A stretch of DNA of 64,000 bases. Origin: a bacterium (GTDB lineage Bacteria; Armatimonadota; Fimbriimonadia; Fimbriimonadales; Fimbriimonadaceae). The stretch covers positions 1,922,001-1,986,000 of the forward strand of contig JAIXUN010000002.1 in NCBI GenBank assembly GCA_027483535.1, read 5' to 3'. A program made the position numbers and the translations under genes. Shown here one piece after another: positions 52,985 to 60,467 of the stretch (position 1 is its first letter; each line of letters begins with the position of its first letter). The notes beneath the pieces were generated by a model that saw only the letters and a list, made by a program, of their open reading frames with translations, had not been told where the DNA came from and searched no databases.

Positions 52985-53388
52985 CCGGAACTTTCCCAGG
53001 GTCTATGAAACCACCAGCTTCTGCAGGAACTGGGGGTTTATGGTTCTTCATGGGTGAAGGCTTTGACTGAACAATCCCTCATAAGCGGTTTGAGAGAAGG
53101 CGGACGGCTCGAAACCACCAGTGACTCTTGAGGGCGCACCTGGTACACCCTTCTGAGTGATAGTCACCGCCTGGGTCGGTCGGAGCGACTTATTCAGAGG
53201 GAGCCTTTGCGGTTGATAAGCCCATCAAATTCATCTCACCAACCTGCTCGTGTCAAGCGCAACTGAAAGAACTGCCGAACGCAAGGTTACTGGCACCATC
53301 TACCACGGTTGTTCGGCAGTTGATTTCCGTGGGACCCTCGGAATTCGTTTTTTTTGCTTTCCTTATCGCAGCGACGACTCCTTGGAGA
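52985..53388. other. Intergenic region with inverted repeats at the edge of the Rhs island
   Basis: 404 bp without a supported gene. It holds a long inverted repeat, AACTGCCGAAC (53270-53280) and GTTCGGCAGTT (53311-53321), and a second foldable stretch ending in GTGACT...AGTCAC (about 53120-53170). It may carry the terminator of the immunity-like gene and a remnant of a mobile element. Confidence 0.5.
53270..53321. repeat. 11-bp inverted repeat, 30-bp spacer
   Basis: AACTGCCGAAC and GTTCGGCAGTT are perfect complements 30 bp apart. The element lies about 70 bp downstream of the immunity-like gene end (minus strand). No transposase is adjacent and no T-tract follows. Confidence 0.6.
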
Positions 53389-53859
53389 CTATTCCGTTTT
53401 GGCCAGATCTTCTTCGTATCTCTCCATCAATTCCAGCAATTGTATGGCAAGTGCTTTAACGCTTTCTGGCATTGACCGCAGTGTAAAAAATAGGATCCCC
53501 CCACGTGATATCTGCATCGCAACGGGTAACCTATCAGAACTTTTTGGCTGGAAATAGACACGAACACAAAGTTTCTCAAAGCGTACTTCAAAGGGTGTAC
53601 TTATCTCATTGTGGAATTGCAATCTTTCATGCTCAATGTAAACGGGTCTTGACAGTCGTCCTTCAAGATTGGCAACGGTAAAAAGAATTGCGGCGATGTC
53701 CTTTAGAAAAAGGGAAAAACCTATCTGGTCCCCGGGTTCATAAGTTACGATAGCGTCTTTGCGTTCAAGCCGAGCACAAATCACCCCTGCGATAAGATCT
53801 ATATCGAGGGAGTTGTCCTCAAACACAAATCTTACAGACATATCTAATTTAACGCTCAC
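53389..53859 (-). CDS. Hypothetical protein, possible immunity protein of the Rhs fragment
   Basis: 156 residues with a GTG start preceded by GGAGG at 6-7 nt. Alternating beta strands and short helices (VRFVFEDNSLDIDLIAGVICARLE, IGFSLFLKDIAAILFTVANLEG); a C-terminal helix ends ELMERYEEDLAKTE. No recognised motif and no signal peptide. It begins 2 bp after the Rhs C-terminal gene on the same strand. Position right after a toxin-like C terminus suggests an immunity function, but this is an inference. Confidence 0.55.
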   Translation of the reverse strand: MSVKLDMSVRFVFEDNSLDIDLIAGVICARLERKDAIVTYEPGDQIGFSLFLKDIAAILFTVANLEGRLSRPVYIEHERLQFHNEISTPFEVRFEKLCVRVYFQPKSSDRLPVAMQISRGGILFFTLRSMPESVKALAIQLLELMERYEEDLAKTE

Positions 53860-53861
53860 AT

Positions 53862-54770
53862 CTAACCTCCAGCCCGCCTCTTTGTCTGCGGGGAGACGAT
53901 CACTGCACCCAGTGCGGCAGCCCCGCCCACTAACACCGGACCTGTTGCAGTACCACCCGAAGCTACAATAATGGCACCAGCAACGACAACGATACTAACT
54001 GCAACGACTACTCCGCCGACGAGACCCCAATCAACGCCCCGACTCGGAGATTTAACCACAGGTTTCTTCACAAATTCAGATTTTCTTCTTCTGGTTTTTT
54101 CTTCAAGTTCGAGCAATTCATCGGCTATTTCGATTATTTCATCAACCTCAAGATCCGGGTTGTCCAGTTCACCTGGGACTACTCGAAGGCCCTTTTCTCT
54201 GTGGATTGCATCTTTAAAGTCTTTATCCTTTATATAGCGTCGGTCGGTCCCCTTGGGAAGTATGCCACGCCTAATGCCCGCCTGGATTGCTTCTAGGACC
54301 GTTGCTAATCCCGTCGGATCGACCCCATTGATCGGATCGCCGTCGCAGTAGGAGTACCAGTTTCTTCCGTCCTTTATCGGATCGCGGGTGAGGAACCTTC
54401 CCGTAGAAGCATCGTAATACCGGTGACCCAGAAGGCGCAAGCCCGTCTCATCTTCTTGATATCCGTATCCACCCGCATACCCAAACGGGCCCGACCAGGT
54501 TCCGCTTGACGAGCGAATCATGCCGTAAGCGTCGTACATCCGGGTGGCGACGATTAAACTCGTAGACTGGGCTCCCGTGTTCTTGAGTCCGCTGTGGGTG
54601 TAACGAGTCGTGCCGCCCCGTCGCTCGGAGATTCCGGGCGTGTAGGTGGCAAGATTGTCCGCGATCACCGGATCGGTGACGTAAGCGCCGTCCCTAAGGA
54701 ACGAGGTGGTCTGCCCCGCAACGTTCTTAGAAACCCGCGTCCCGATTCGTCCCGACAGGTCGGGACTCAT
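53862..54770 (-). CDS. Truncated Rhs protein: core domain and variable C terminus
   Basis: 302 residues. Residues 15-150 are Rhs repeat-like (TTSFLRDGAYVTDP, YDAYGMIR). The Rhs core follows: GYQEDETGLRLLGHRYYDASTGRFLTRDP, split by DPIKDGRNWYSY and ending DPTGL, the usual junction. The C-terminal tail (about 155-302) is variable: a charged helical segment (EIIEIADELLELEEKTRRR) and a Gly/Val/Ala-rich membrane hairpin (VGGVVVAVSIVVVAGAIIVASG) that could insert into membranes. The ATG lies inside a 71-bp insertion. A full Rhs protein would be over 1000 residues, so this is a remnant or orphan module. Confidence 0.8.
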   Translation of the reverse strand: MSPDLSGRIGTRVSKNVAGQTTSFLRDGAYVTDPVIADNLATYTPGISERRGGTTRYTHSGLKNTGAQSTSLIVATRMYDAYGMIRSSSGTWSGPFGYAGGYGYQEDETGLRLLGHRYYDASTGRFLTRDPIKDGRNWYSYCDGDPINGVDPTGLATVLEAIQAGIRRGILPKGTDRRYIKDKDFKDAIHREKGLRVVPGELDNPDLEVDEIIEIADELLELEEKTRRRKSEFVKKPVVKSPSRGVDWGLVGGVVVAVSIVVVAGAIIVASGGTATGPVLVGGAAALGAVIVSPQTKRRAGG

Positions 54771-54811
54771 TTCCCTCTCTCCGTTCGGCGGGATCTCCGC
54801 TCTGCTTCGAT
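54741..54811 (-). mobile_element. 71-bp palindrome-bearing insertion splitting an Rhs repeat
   Basis: Removing 54741-54811 restores the minus-strand reading TATAACGGTCTCGAT then ACGCGGGTTTCTAAG, that is YNGLD-TRVSK, an Rhs repeat phrase. The segment contains the palindrome GTCCCGAC-ag-GTCGGGAC (54749-54766) and provides GGAGAGAGGGAAATG, an SD and ATG for the downstream fragment. It is 71 bp long, so it shifts the frame. It looks like a small non-autonomous repeat element. Confidence 0.6.
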
Positions 54812-55108
54812 ATCGAGACCGTTATAGGTGTTGGTATGCGTTCCGGGCGCGCCGGACACATGTGTGAGACGATCCTCGAAGTCGTTAGTTAGGTCAGTGA
54901 TGCCTTTAGACCTGGCAAGCGAGTTCGCCGTACCCGCCTTTTGCAGTCTTTTCTCAAGTCTCTCGATGTCCTCCGTCGCGGTCAGTATCCCGGTCTTTAG
55001 AACGCGAGAGAGTCCGCCAACGTGCAGAACAAAATGCATAATTGCAAACGCGTCGATTATCAGGGCGACTTTTGCCACGGTAGCGGTGAGTTCATCAGTA
55101 TCTGACAC
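54767..55108 (-). CDS. Chimeric small membrane protein fused to an Rhs remnant
   Basis: 113 residues. The first half is a small membrane protein with one hydrophobic helix (VAKVALIIDAFAIMHFVLH) and a coiled helix (EDIERLEKRLQKAG). The second half from about residue 78 (DRLTHVSGAPGTHTN, then TYNGLD) is Rhs repeat that runs into the 71-bp insertion and continues in another frame. The helix resembles that of the gene at 55537 (KIAKVALIFSAAAIYFLFF). It may be a real fusion or a decaying remnant. Confidence 0.5.
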   Translation of the reverse strand: MSDTDELTATVAKVALIIDAFAIMHFVLHVGGLSRVLKTGILTATEDIERLEKRLQKAGTANSLARSKGITDLTNDFEDRLTHVSGAPGTHTNTYNGLDIEAERRSRRTERGK

Positions 55109-55364
55109 GGTTCATCCTTTATCTATTTCGTTCCGAACAGCTTGCTCTCTAACTCAAACACTTATCAAAACAATTCAACGCTTCAGCAGACACATGACGT
55201 CCGGATATCGGGCTGGCCGTTATCGCCATTCAGATAACTCGATAGCATCCAAGGGTGTTATTGATCCCCAGAAGGACGCGAAGCGGGGTGATAGTCGAGG
55301 GCACTCATGCGTGGTCCAACCATGAAGCATAAACGACAGAAGACCTTCATCGGTCTTCGATCGT

Positions 55365-55550
55365 TCAATTGCGGTTAGGCTTTGAACTCTCCAGTTTTTC
55401 TTGCAGCCGGTCGTACCTCTTGTCAAGCTCGGTTAAAGATTCCATCACGACTTTGTTTTCCCAGAAAATTAGGTAGATCACCGCTAGTGAAAGAACAAGC
55501 GAGAGAGAAGCGAACACTAGAACAAGTTTGGAATTATTAACGTTTTTCAA
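55365..55550 (-). CDS. Small membrane protein with coiled-coil tail
   Basis: 61 residues: MKNVNNSK, one hydrophobic helix (LVLVFASLSLVLSLAVIYLIFW), then a charged helix (ESLTELDKRYDRLQEKLE). The layout is like the two neighbouring small proteins. It overlaps the upstream gene by 14 bp, suggesting coupling. The function is unknown; small membrane proteins near toxin loci are often immunity or accessory proteins. Confidence 0.5.
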   Translation of the reverse strand: MKNVNNSKLVLVFASLSLVLSLAVIYLIFWENKVVMESLTELDKRYDRLQEKLESSKPNRN

Positions 55551-55851
55551 GAAGCCTCTCCATCCGATTCAAGCCCGATGACTCAGTCTGTATCCCATAG
55601 TTATAGAAAGGAACGTGCATGAACGCCCGGAAGAACAGAAAGTAAATCGCAGCAGCGCTAAAAATCAGGGCTACCTTTGCAATTTTCAGTGTAATTTCTT
55701 CCAGCTTTGTCACTAATCTAGTCCTTCGCTTTGTCGCACGGAGATATTTCTTTTGATGTTCTCGGAATGTTCTAAAAACCACTGGGGTACGAAGCCCCCC
55801 CCAACATTTGCGACCCTGCTCGAATGACTCCGTCGAGCGTCTGCCATCCAT
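55537..55851 (-). CDS. Small single-pass membrane protein
   Basis: 104 residues. A basic N-terminal part (about 1-46; perhaps not translated, since a GTG at residue 47 is an alternative start), one hydrophobic helix (LKIAKVALIFSAAAIYFLFF) and a tail ending in LNRMERLLEKR. The helix and tail resemble the product at 54767 (ATVAKVALIIDAFAI... IERLEKRLQK), so this looks like a second copy of the same small family. Confidence 0.5.
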   Translation of the reverse strand: MDGRRSTESFEQGRKCWGGLRTPVVFRTFREHQKKYLRATKRRTRLVTKLEEITLKIAKVALIFSAAAIYFLFFRAFMHVPFYNYGIQTESSGLNRMERLLEKR

Positions 55852-56007
55852 CTCCGCTCACCCCATAACTTCCAAATGCCGGTTATAGGATTTAAGGGTA
55901 ATCAGGAGATCATACTCAACTCATCCACCAGTACTTTACACAAAGTGAATGATATTCGGCAGTTACATTTAGAGAAATCTGAAAACTGCCCTAGAACCTC
56001 CATCTGA

Positions 56008-56577
56008 CTAAGCATCGAGCAATTGATCCAACTCATCGACGGAATCGACGGGACCGGTCCACACCCATTCAGCCTCTTGACCGACCGACTCGCCGAGCGC
56101 ATGCTGCCGAAATCGGCTTGAGGTTATAACCGCCCACTGACCGGAACGCTCGCGAAGTACAGAGGCGGCTCCTCCAATCGTCGTGACCTGATCCAGAAAC
56201 GGCACAATCCGGTGATCGACCATGAACTGAAGGTAGTCATTCCAGGCAGCTTCGTCTTGCCAAATGGTCACACGCTCCTTTTCGTTGGCTTCAAAATCGG
56301 TCCGAATCCCACCAGAGTCAACAAGGTTGGGAATGCTGCCGTGGTCCGTCATCAAATCGGCCAGAAGGTCCAGTTCTGAATTATCTGACTGATTTAGCTC
56401 TGCGAACGTGACCCACAATTCGATACACAACCTATCAGTAGGATCTCGGCGAACGGTAACGATCTGAAGCGATTCTTCCGTCCGTCGAACACATCGGGTT
56501 GCAACCGTGCCAAATCCATGCGCACGTAACTTAGAAAACAGCCTACGCCGAATCTTTTCTAGTGCTTGATTTCTCAT
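56008..56577 (-). CDS. Hypothetical protein, possibly DUF4304-like
   Basis: 189 residues. It starts RNQALEKIRRRLFSKLRAHG and continues as alternating beta strands (VATRCVRRTEESLQIVTVRRD, LCIELWVTFAEL), an acidic helical stretch and a C-terminal helix (DSVDELDQLLDA). The opening resembles DUF4304, a family often found next to toxins as an immunity-like protein, but I cannot confirm this by eye. It is a cytoplasmic protein with an ATG start. Confidence 0.5.
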   Translation of the reverse strand: MRNQALEKIRRRLFSKLRAHGFGTVATRCVRRTEESLQIVTVRRDPTDRLCIELWVTFAELNQSDNSELDLLADLMTDHGSIPNLVDSGGIRTDFEANEKERVTIWQDEAAWNDYLQFMVDHRIVPFLDQVTTIGGAASVLRERSGQWAVITSSRFRQHALGESVGQEAEWVWTGPVDSVDELDQLLDA

Positions 56578-56692
56578 CTATATCCGATATTTTTCCGTGT
56601 AAGCGTCCTCACTGAGAGATGCAAAACTCTTACAAAAGGTCAGCCGACCTGCGAAGCACCAGATCGCCACATTGCCGGGTAGATTTCTGATT

Positions 56693-57361
56693 TCACGAGT
56701 TGATGAGTAGTGGGGACAGCAACACTTCCACTTCGACCTTAACGCGTTCGTCGGGCAATCGCAAGAAGACCTGCTGACTAACCTCGTCCTTTAAGAAGGA
56801 CGAGGCTGAGGTTTCCAACACCGATGTCTTGGCGTTATAGAATTCCGGCACGATCTCCTTCCAGCCACTTCGCTCTCCGCCAATTTCGACCGGGATCGTT
56901 GTATAGCGCAGGCCGAGTCCGATCAGGGCTTCGTCAACCGAGTCCCGGATCAAAATGCTGTCGTCCTCACCAAACCTCACGATGCATCCAGAGCGGAATG
57001 TCGAGTCATCGATCGTTAGGAAGCGATTCATTCCAATCCGGACTCCGCAGGACACTCTGAATGCGTCGGGAAGAGTTAAGGCGTGACGCAGCCTTTGGGC
57101 TATGTCCTGAAACTCGGTTAAGGAGAGCGGGAGCTGAAAATTGGATCGATACTGCTTCCTTGCAAAGACGAAGACTTCCAGGAATGACTCCTGCAACTCT
57201 GTTGGAAGCAGGTGGAACTCTGGAATGGCTCGCCCTGCTATGGTCAGTTCCGTTCCATCTGTAATGACGGGTAGGAAGAAAACATCCTTCTTGCTCCGGA
57301 AGCGAGAGGAGCAAGCTAGTTTGAATTCAACTGGGGCGTCAAGTTTGTAAAGGGAGCTCAC
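56693..57361 (-). CDS. Hypothetical protein
   Basis: 222 residues with a GTG start. Mixed alpha/beta, soluble: KLACSSRFRSKKDVFFLPV, a helical middle (PTELQESFLEVFVFARKQYR, LTEFQDIAQRLRHALTLP) and beta-rich ends (FLRLPDERVKVEVEVLL). No recognised domain. It lies on the same strand as the other Rhs-island genes and may be one of several orphan immunity-type genes. Confidence 0.5.
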   Translation of the reverse strand: MSSLYKLDAPVEFKLACSSRFRSKKDVFFLPVITDGTELTIAGRAIPEFHLLPTELQESFLEVFVFARKQYRSNFQLPLSLTEFQDIAQRLRHALTLPDAFRVSCGVRIGMNRFLTIDDSTFRSGCIVRFGEDDSILIRDSVDEALIGLGLRYTTIPVEIGGERSGWKEIVPEFYNAKTSVLETSASSFLKDEVSQQVFLRLPDERVKVEVEVLLSPLLINS

Positions 57362-57439
57362 GGTTCTCTTCTGGCCTCCGAACGACGCCCACGAGCCGAT
57401 TTTGAAGGCTCAACTGAACGCCTCTTTCCACGGCAAACC

Positions 57440-57589
57440 TCAGCCGGCAGAACCCTTCTTCCCCCGCCGACAACGGTCGGAGCAGTACTTCACCTCGTCC
57501 CACACCTTCTCCCACTTCTTTCGCCAAGAAAACGGCCTACCGCACGTTACGCAGATCTTTTCCGGCAGATGAGAGTTGTTGCGAGCCAC
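57440..57589 (-). CDS. DUF2256 family zinc-binding small protein
   Basis: 49 residues. GTG start directly after the stop of the upstream nuclease gene. [14 protein letters not shown] is followed by [13 protein letters not shown], four cysteines that would bind one Zn, typical of DUF2256 (often written CxxCxxPFxWRKKW...YCSxxC). The function is unknown. Too short for most gene callers. Confidence 0.85.
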   Translation of the reverse strand: MARNNSHLPEKICVTCGRPFSWRKKWEKVWDEVKYCSDRCRRGKKGSAG

Positions 57590-58963
57590 TTATAGGTCGT
57601 ACGAGTCGCCGAATTCAGGAATCGCCACTTGCCAGCCCAACTCCGCCCGAATCTTCTCCGCCAGGGCGTCTTGAGCGTCCGGTTCGCCGTGGACCAAGAA
57701 CGTCGTTCGCGGAGGAGTCTTGAAGTTCCCCAGCCATTTCAGCATCTCGTTTCTGTCCGCATGGGCAGAAAGCGCGTTCAGCTTCTCGATCCGCGCCCGG
57801 ACCTGCACTTCCTGACCCATGATCGAGACCTCCGGTTCGCCTTCTAGCAACCTCCGACCAAGGGTGCCTTCCGCCTGATAGCCCGTGAAGAGCACAATCG
57901 TCTCTTCCTGGCTTAGGCGGCGCAGCAGGTGGTGCACAATCCGACCGCCGTTCGCCATTCCACTGCCGCTGATGATGACCATGGGTCCTTGGCGGAAGTT
58001 GATCGACTTCGACTGCTCGCGATCGCGCAGGAAAGAAACGCCTTCGGGCTCCAGTTCCGAATTCCCCTCTTCCACGGAAACGAGCATGTCTTGATCGTGC
58101 TCCTCTTTCGCCTGGGCGTACAACTGAGTCGCCGAGATCGCCATGGGCGAGTCGATGAAGATGGGGATGCGGTTCATGCGCCCCGCCATTTGCAGCTTCT
58201 TGAAGTAGTAAAGCAGCTCTTGGGTTCGACCGATCGCAAAGGATGGCACCAGCACCGCCGAACCCGTTTGCCAGGCATCGTGGAGAATCCTTTCCAGCTT
58301 ATCTAGGATGTTTTCGTCTTCGTGGTCTCGGTTGCCATAGGTGCTTTCGATGGTCAGGTAGTCGCAAAAATCAACTTCCTCAGGATCTTGGATGATCGGC
58401 GCGTTGTACCTGCCCAGGTCTCCGGACATCAGCAGAATGTCGCCATCGGGCAAGGCGATCTCCGCCATTGCCGATCCCAAGATGTGCCCGGCTCGCCTGT
58501 AAACCCAGCTTGCGCCTTCCGGCAAGTCGTGGCGTTCACCGTACGTTAGGGTTTTGAACTTCTTCAGCGCAGCGTAAGCGTCTTCTTCGGTGTAGAGCGG
58601 TTGGGCGTTCAGTTCGCCCCGCTTGCGTCGGTGCCGAGCGTCCTCTTCTTGCAGTCGGGCGCTATCGGGCAGGGTCAGCCTAGCGATTCCAAGGGTTGCG
58701 GGTGTGGAGTAGATCGGACCACGATAGCCGTCCTTCACGAGTTTGGGCAGTAGGCCGATGTGATCCACGTGGGCGTGGGTGATCACCACCGCATCGAGTT
58801 CTTTTGGATCGAAAGGAAACGGATCGTCGTTTCGGTCGCGAGCGGCTTTGGAACCTTGGAAAAGCCCACAGTCGATAAGCACCTTGGACTTACCGTACTG
58901 AAGCAGGTGTCGCGAGCCCGTAACCGTCCTGGCGGCTCCGAAAAACGAAAGCGAATCCTTCAC
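57590..58963 (-). CDS. Metallo-beta-lactamase fold beta-CASP ribonuclease/exonuclease
   Basis: 457 residues. Motif 2 HAHVDHIG is the Zn site, with 'GAARTVTGSRHLLQYG' at the start. The beta-CASP motifs follow: IESTYGNRDH, 'VLVPSFAIGRTQEL', ISGSGMANGGRIVHHL and 'LNALSAHADRNEML' (His). The C terminus has FLVHGEPDAQDALAEKIRA. This is the RNA-cleaving RMMBL/CPSF-like group, likely an RNA processing or turnover enzyme. The DUF2256 gene follows directly. Confidence 0.93.
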   Translation of the reverse strand: MKDSLSFFGAARTVTGSRHLLQYGKSKVLIDCGLFQGSKAARDRNDDPFPFDPKELDAVVITHAHVDHIGLLPKLVKDGYRGPIYSTPATLGIARLTLPDSARLQEEDARHRRKRGELNAQPLYTEEDAYAALKKFKTLTYGERHDLPEGASWVYRRAGHILGSAMAEIALPDGDILLMSGDLGRYNAPIIQDPEEVDFCDYLTIESTYGNRDHEDENILDKLERILHDAWQTGSAVLVPSFAIGRTQELLYYFKKLQMAGRMNRIPIFIDSPMAISATQLYAQAKEEHDQDMLVSVEEGNSELEPEGVSFLRDREQSKSINFRQGPMVIISGSGMANGGRIVHHLLRRLSQEETIVLFTGYQAEGTLGRRLLEGEPEVSIMGQEVQVRARIEKLNALSAHADRNEMLKWLGNFKTPPRTTFLVHGEPDAQDALAEKIRAELGWQVAIPEFGDSYDL

Positions 58964-59001
58964 AATTCGGATTCTACACAGGTCCCAGGTTTAGTGCAGC
59001 C

Positions 59002-59484
59002 TTACTGGAAGGGCGGCCAAACAAAGCTGTCTTTGTTGAGTCGGTCCGATCGGAGGACTTCGGTGGTTTCTTCATCAATAAACCATTTGCCAGACTTCCC
59101 TTTCCTAAGGGCGAGCCTCACCACCGGGCGATCGTAAAAGTCGCCAACCGACCACTCTTTGCCGACTACGATGATCCAAGCCTTGTCTTTGGTTACGGCT
59201 AGGACCTTCCAATACTGAAGGCCGCTATGATCGTCTTCGGCAACGATCATGTCGGTCTCGTCATACCAAGACCGAACGATCGGCTCCATCTGTTTGCGGT
59301 GAATGGCGGTTTGCAGTTCGGTGAATCCAAACGGTCCGCCAAGGGTCAACGCGCAACAGATAATCGTCGCCTTTGGGAAGTTGAACTCCGGCTTACCGGG
59401 ACCGACTTTGAATAGCGCGATCACAAACGCGAGCAGAAAGCCCGCGAAGCCCCCCGTTAACAGATACACAAGCCAGTCGATCAT
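59002..59484 (-). CDS. Small membrane-anchored hypothetical protein
   Basis: 160 residues. Starts IDWLVYLLTGGFAGFLLAFVIALFKVG, a membrane helix; a second hydrophobic stretch lies at IICCALTLGGPFGF. The rest is soluble (DDHSGLQYWKVLAVTKDKAWIIVVGKEW, split here by a loop). No recognised domain. It lies 33 bp from the CDF gene. Confidence 0.6.
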   Translation of the reverse strand: MIDWLVYLLTGGFAGFLLAFVIALFKVGPGKPEFNFPKATIICCALTLGGPFGFTELQTAIHRKQMEPIVRSWYDETDMIVAEDDHSGLQYWKVLAVTKDKAWIIVVGKEWSVGDFYDRPVVRLALRKGKSGKWFIDEETTEVLRSDRLNKDSFVWPPFQ

Positions 59485-59517
59485 CCCACTGACTTTTTTC
59501 CACAGGATTACCGGGGA

Positions 59518-60465
59518 TCAATCTAGTAGTTTTGCTTGTGTGGGAGTCATTGGCGACGCCGGTCTTGGCTTTTCCGGATCGTACGGGTCGACGTGGATGG
59601 TGCAAACGCACGGGGCCAACGCCTGCTCAATCTGCGACTCAATTCGGTCGGCAACGTCGTGGGCTTCTACCACGCTCCATTCACGCGGGACAACGATGTG
59701 GAAGTCCACGTAGTGCATCGCACCGGAGTGTCTCGACCTCAGATCGTGGTAGCCATGAATCGCGGTCTCACTGGCGACAATCCTTTTCACTTCGGCGAGT
59801 TCCTCGGGCTCGATGCTCGTATCGATCATTTCGTTAAAGGCTTTCTTGCCCAGGCGGATGGCGCCATACGCCAACCATCCGTTGATGACCAGCGCAAAGA
59901 CGGGGTCGGCATACTTCCAACCGGTTAGCTTGGAGACCGCAAGCGCGACAATGACCCCGATGTTGGTCCAGAAGTCCACCATCAGGTGCTGCTCATTAGA
60001 TCGCAACGCGAACGAATTGGTTAGCTTCGCCACTCCGCCCACGTATTTCGCGGTGAACAGACACCCAATTCCGGTCACCACCATTAGCAAAATGCCCCAG
60101 TCCAAACCTTGAACTTCCACGGGTTGAAACAGTCTTTGAATGCTCTGGATCGCAACAAAGGCGGCAAATCCCATCAGCATCACCGCCTCGACCAGCCCGG
60201 CTAGGGTGTCGATTTTGCCGTGACCGTACGGATGCTCTTCATCGGCGGGTTGCAAGGCGGCTCGCACCGAGACAAAGGAGATCGCGGAAGCGACGAGGTC
60301 GCCAATGGCGTGGAGGGCTTCGCTGAGCAGACTCACCGATCCGGTAAGCGCGGCGGCAACCAGCTTTAGTAGCGTCTGCGCAAAGTTGTAACCAAGGGAA
60401 ACTCTCGCGGCAGTCTGAGCGGCTACAGAGGATTCACCGATGGAATCGAGCCCACTCACTGCCAC
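59518..60465 (-). CDS. Cation diffusion facilitator (CDF) transporter
   Basis: 315 residues. GTG start. Six membrane helices are expected; metal-site residues appear in SLLSEALHAIGDLVASAI (HxxxD) and in the second pair 'NEQHLMVDFWTNIG' (HxxxD). The C-terminal cytoplasmic domain (YHDLRSRHSGAMHYVDFHIVV) has the metal-binding His. It probably exports Zn, Mn or Fe. It begins 2 bp after the Nramp stop, so the two are translated from one mRNA. Confidence 0.92.
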   Translation of the reverse strand: MAVSGLDSIGESSVAAQTAARVSLGYNFAQTLLKLVAAALTGSVSLLSEALHAIGDLVASAISFVSVRAALQPADEEHPYGHGKIDTLAGLVEAVMLMGFAAFVAIQSIQRLFQPVEVQGLDWGILLMVVTGIGCLFTAKYVGGVAKLTNSFALRSNEQHLMVDFWTNIGVIVALAVSKLTGWKYADPVFALVINGWLAYGAIRLGKKAFNEMIDTSIEPEELAEVKRIVASETAIHGYHDLRSRHSGAMHYVDFHIVVPREWSVVEAHDVADRIESQIEQALAPCVCTIHVDPYDPEKPRPASPMTPTQAKLLD

Positions 60466-60467
60466 TA

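Noticed and set aside
55220-55426. 68-codon minus-strand frame
   Set aside because: Overlaps the small membrane protein gene in another frame and has no hydrophobic or domain pattern; likely chance.
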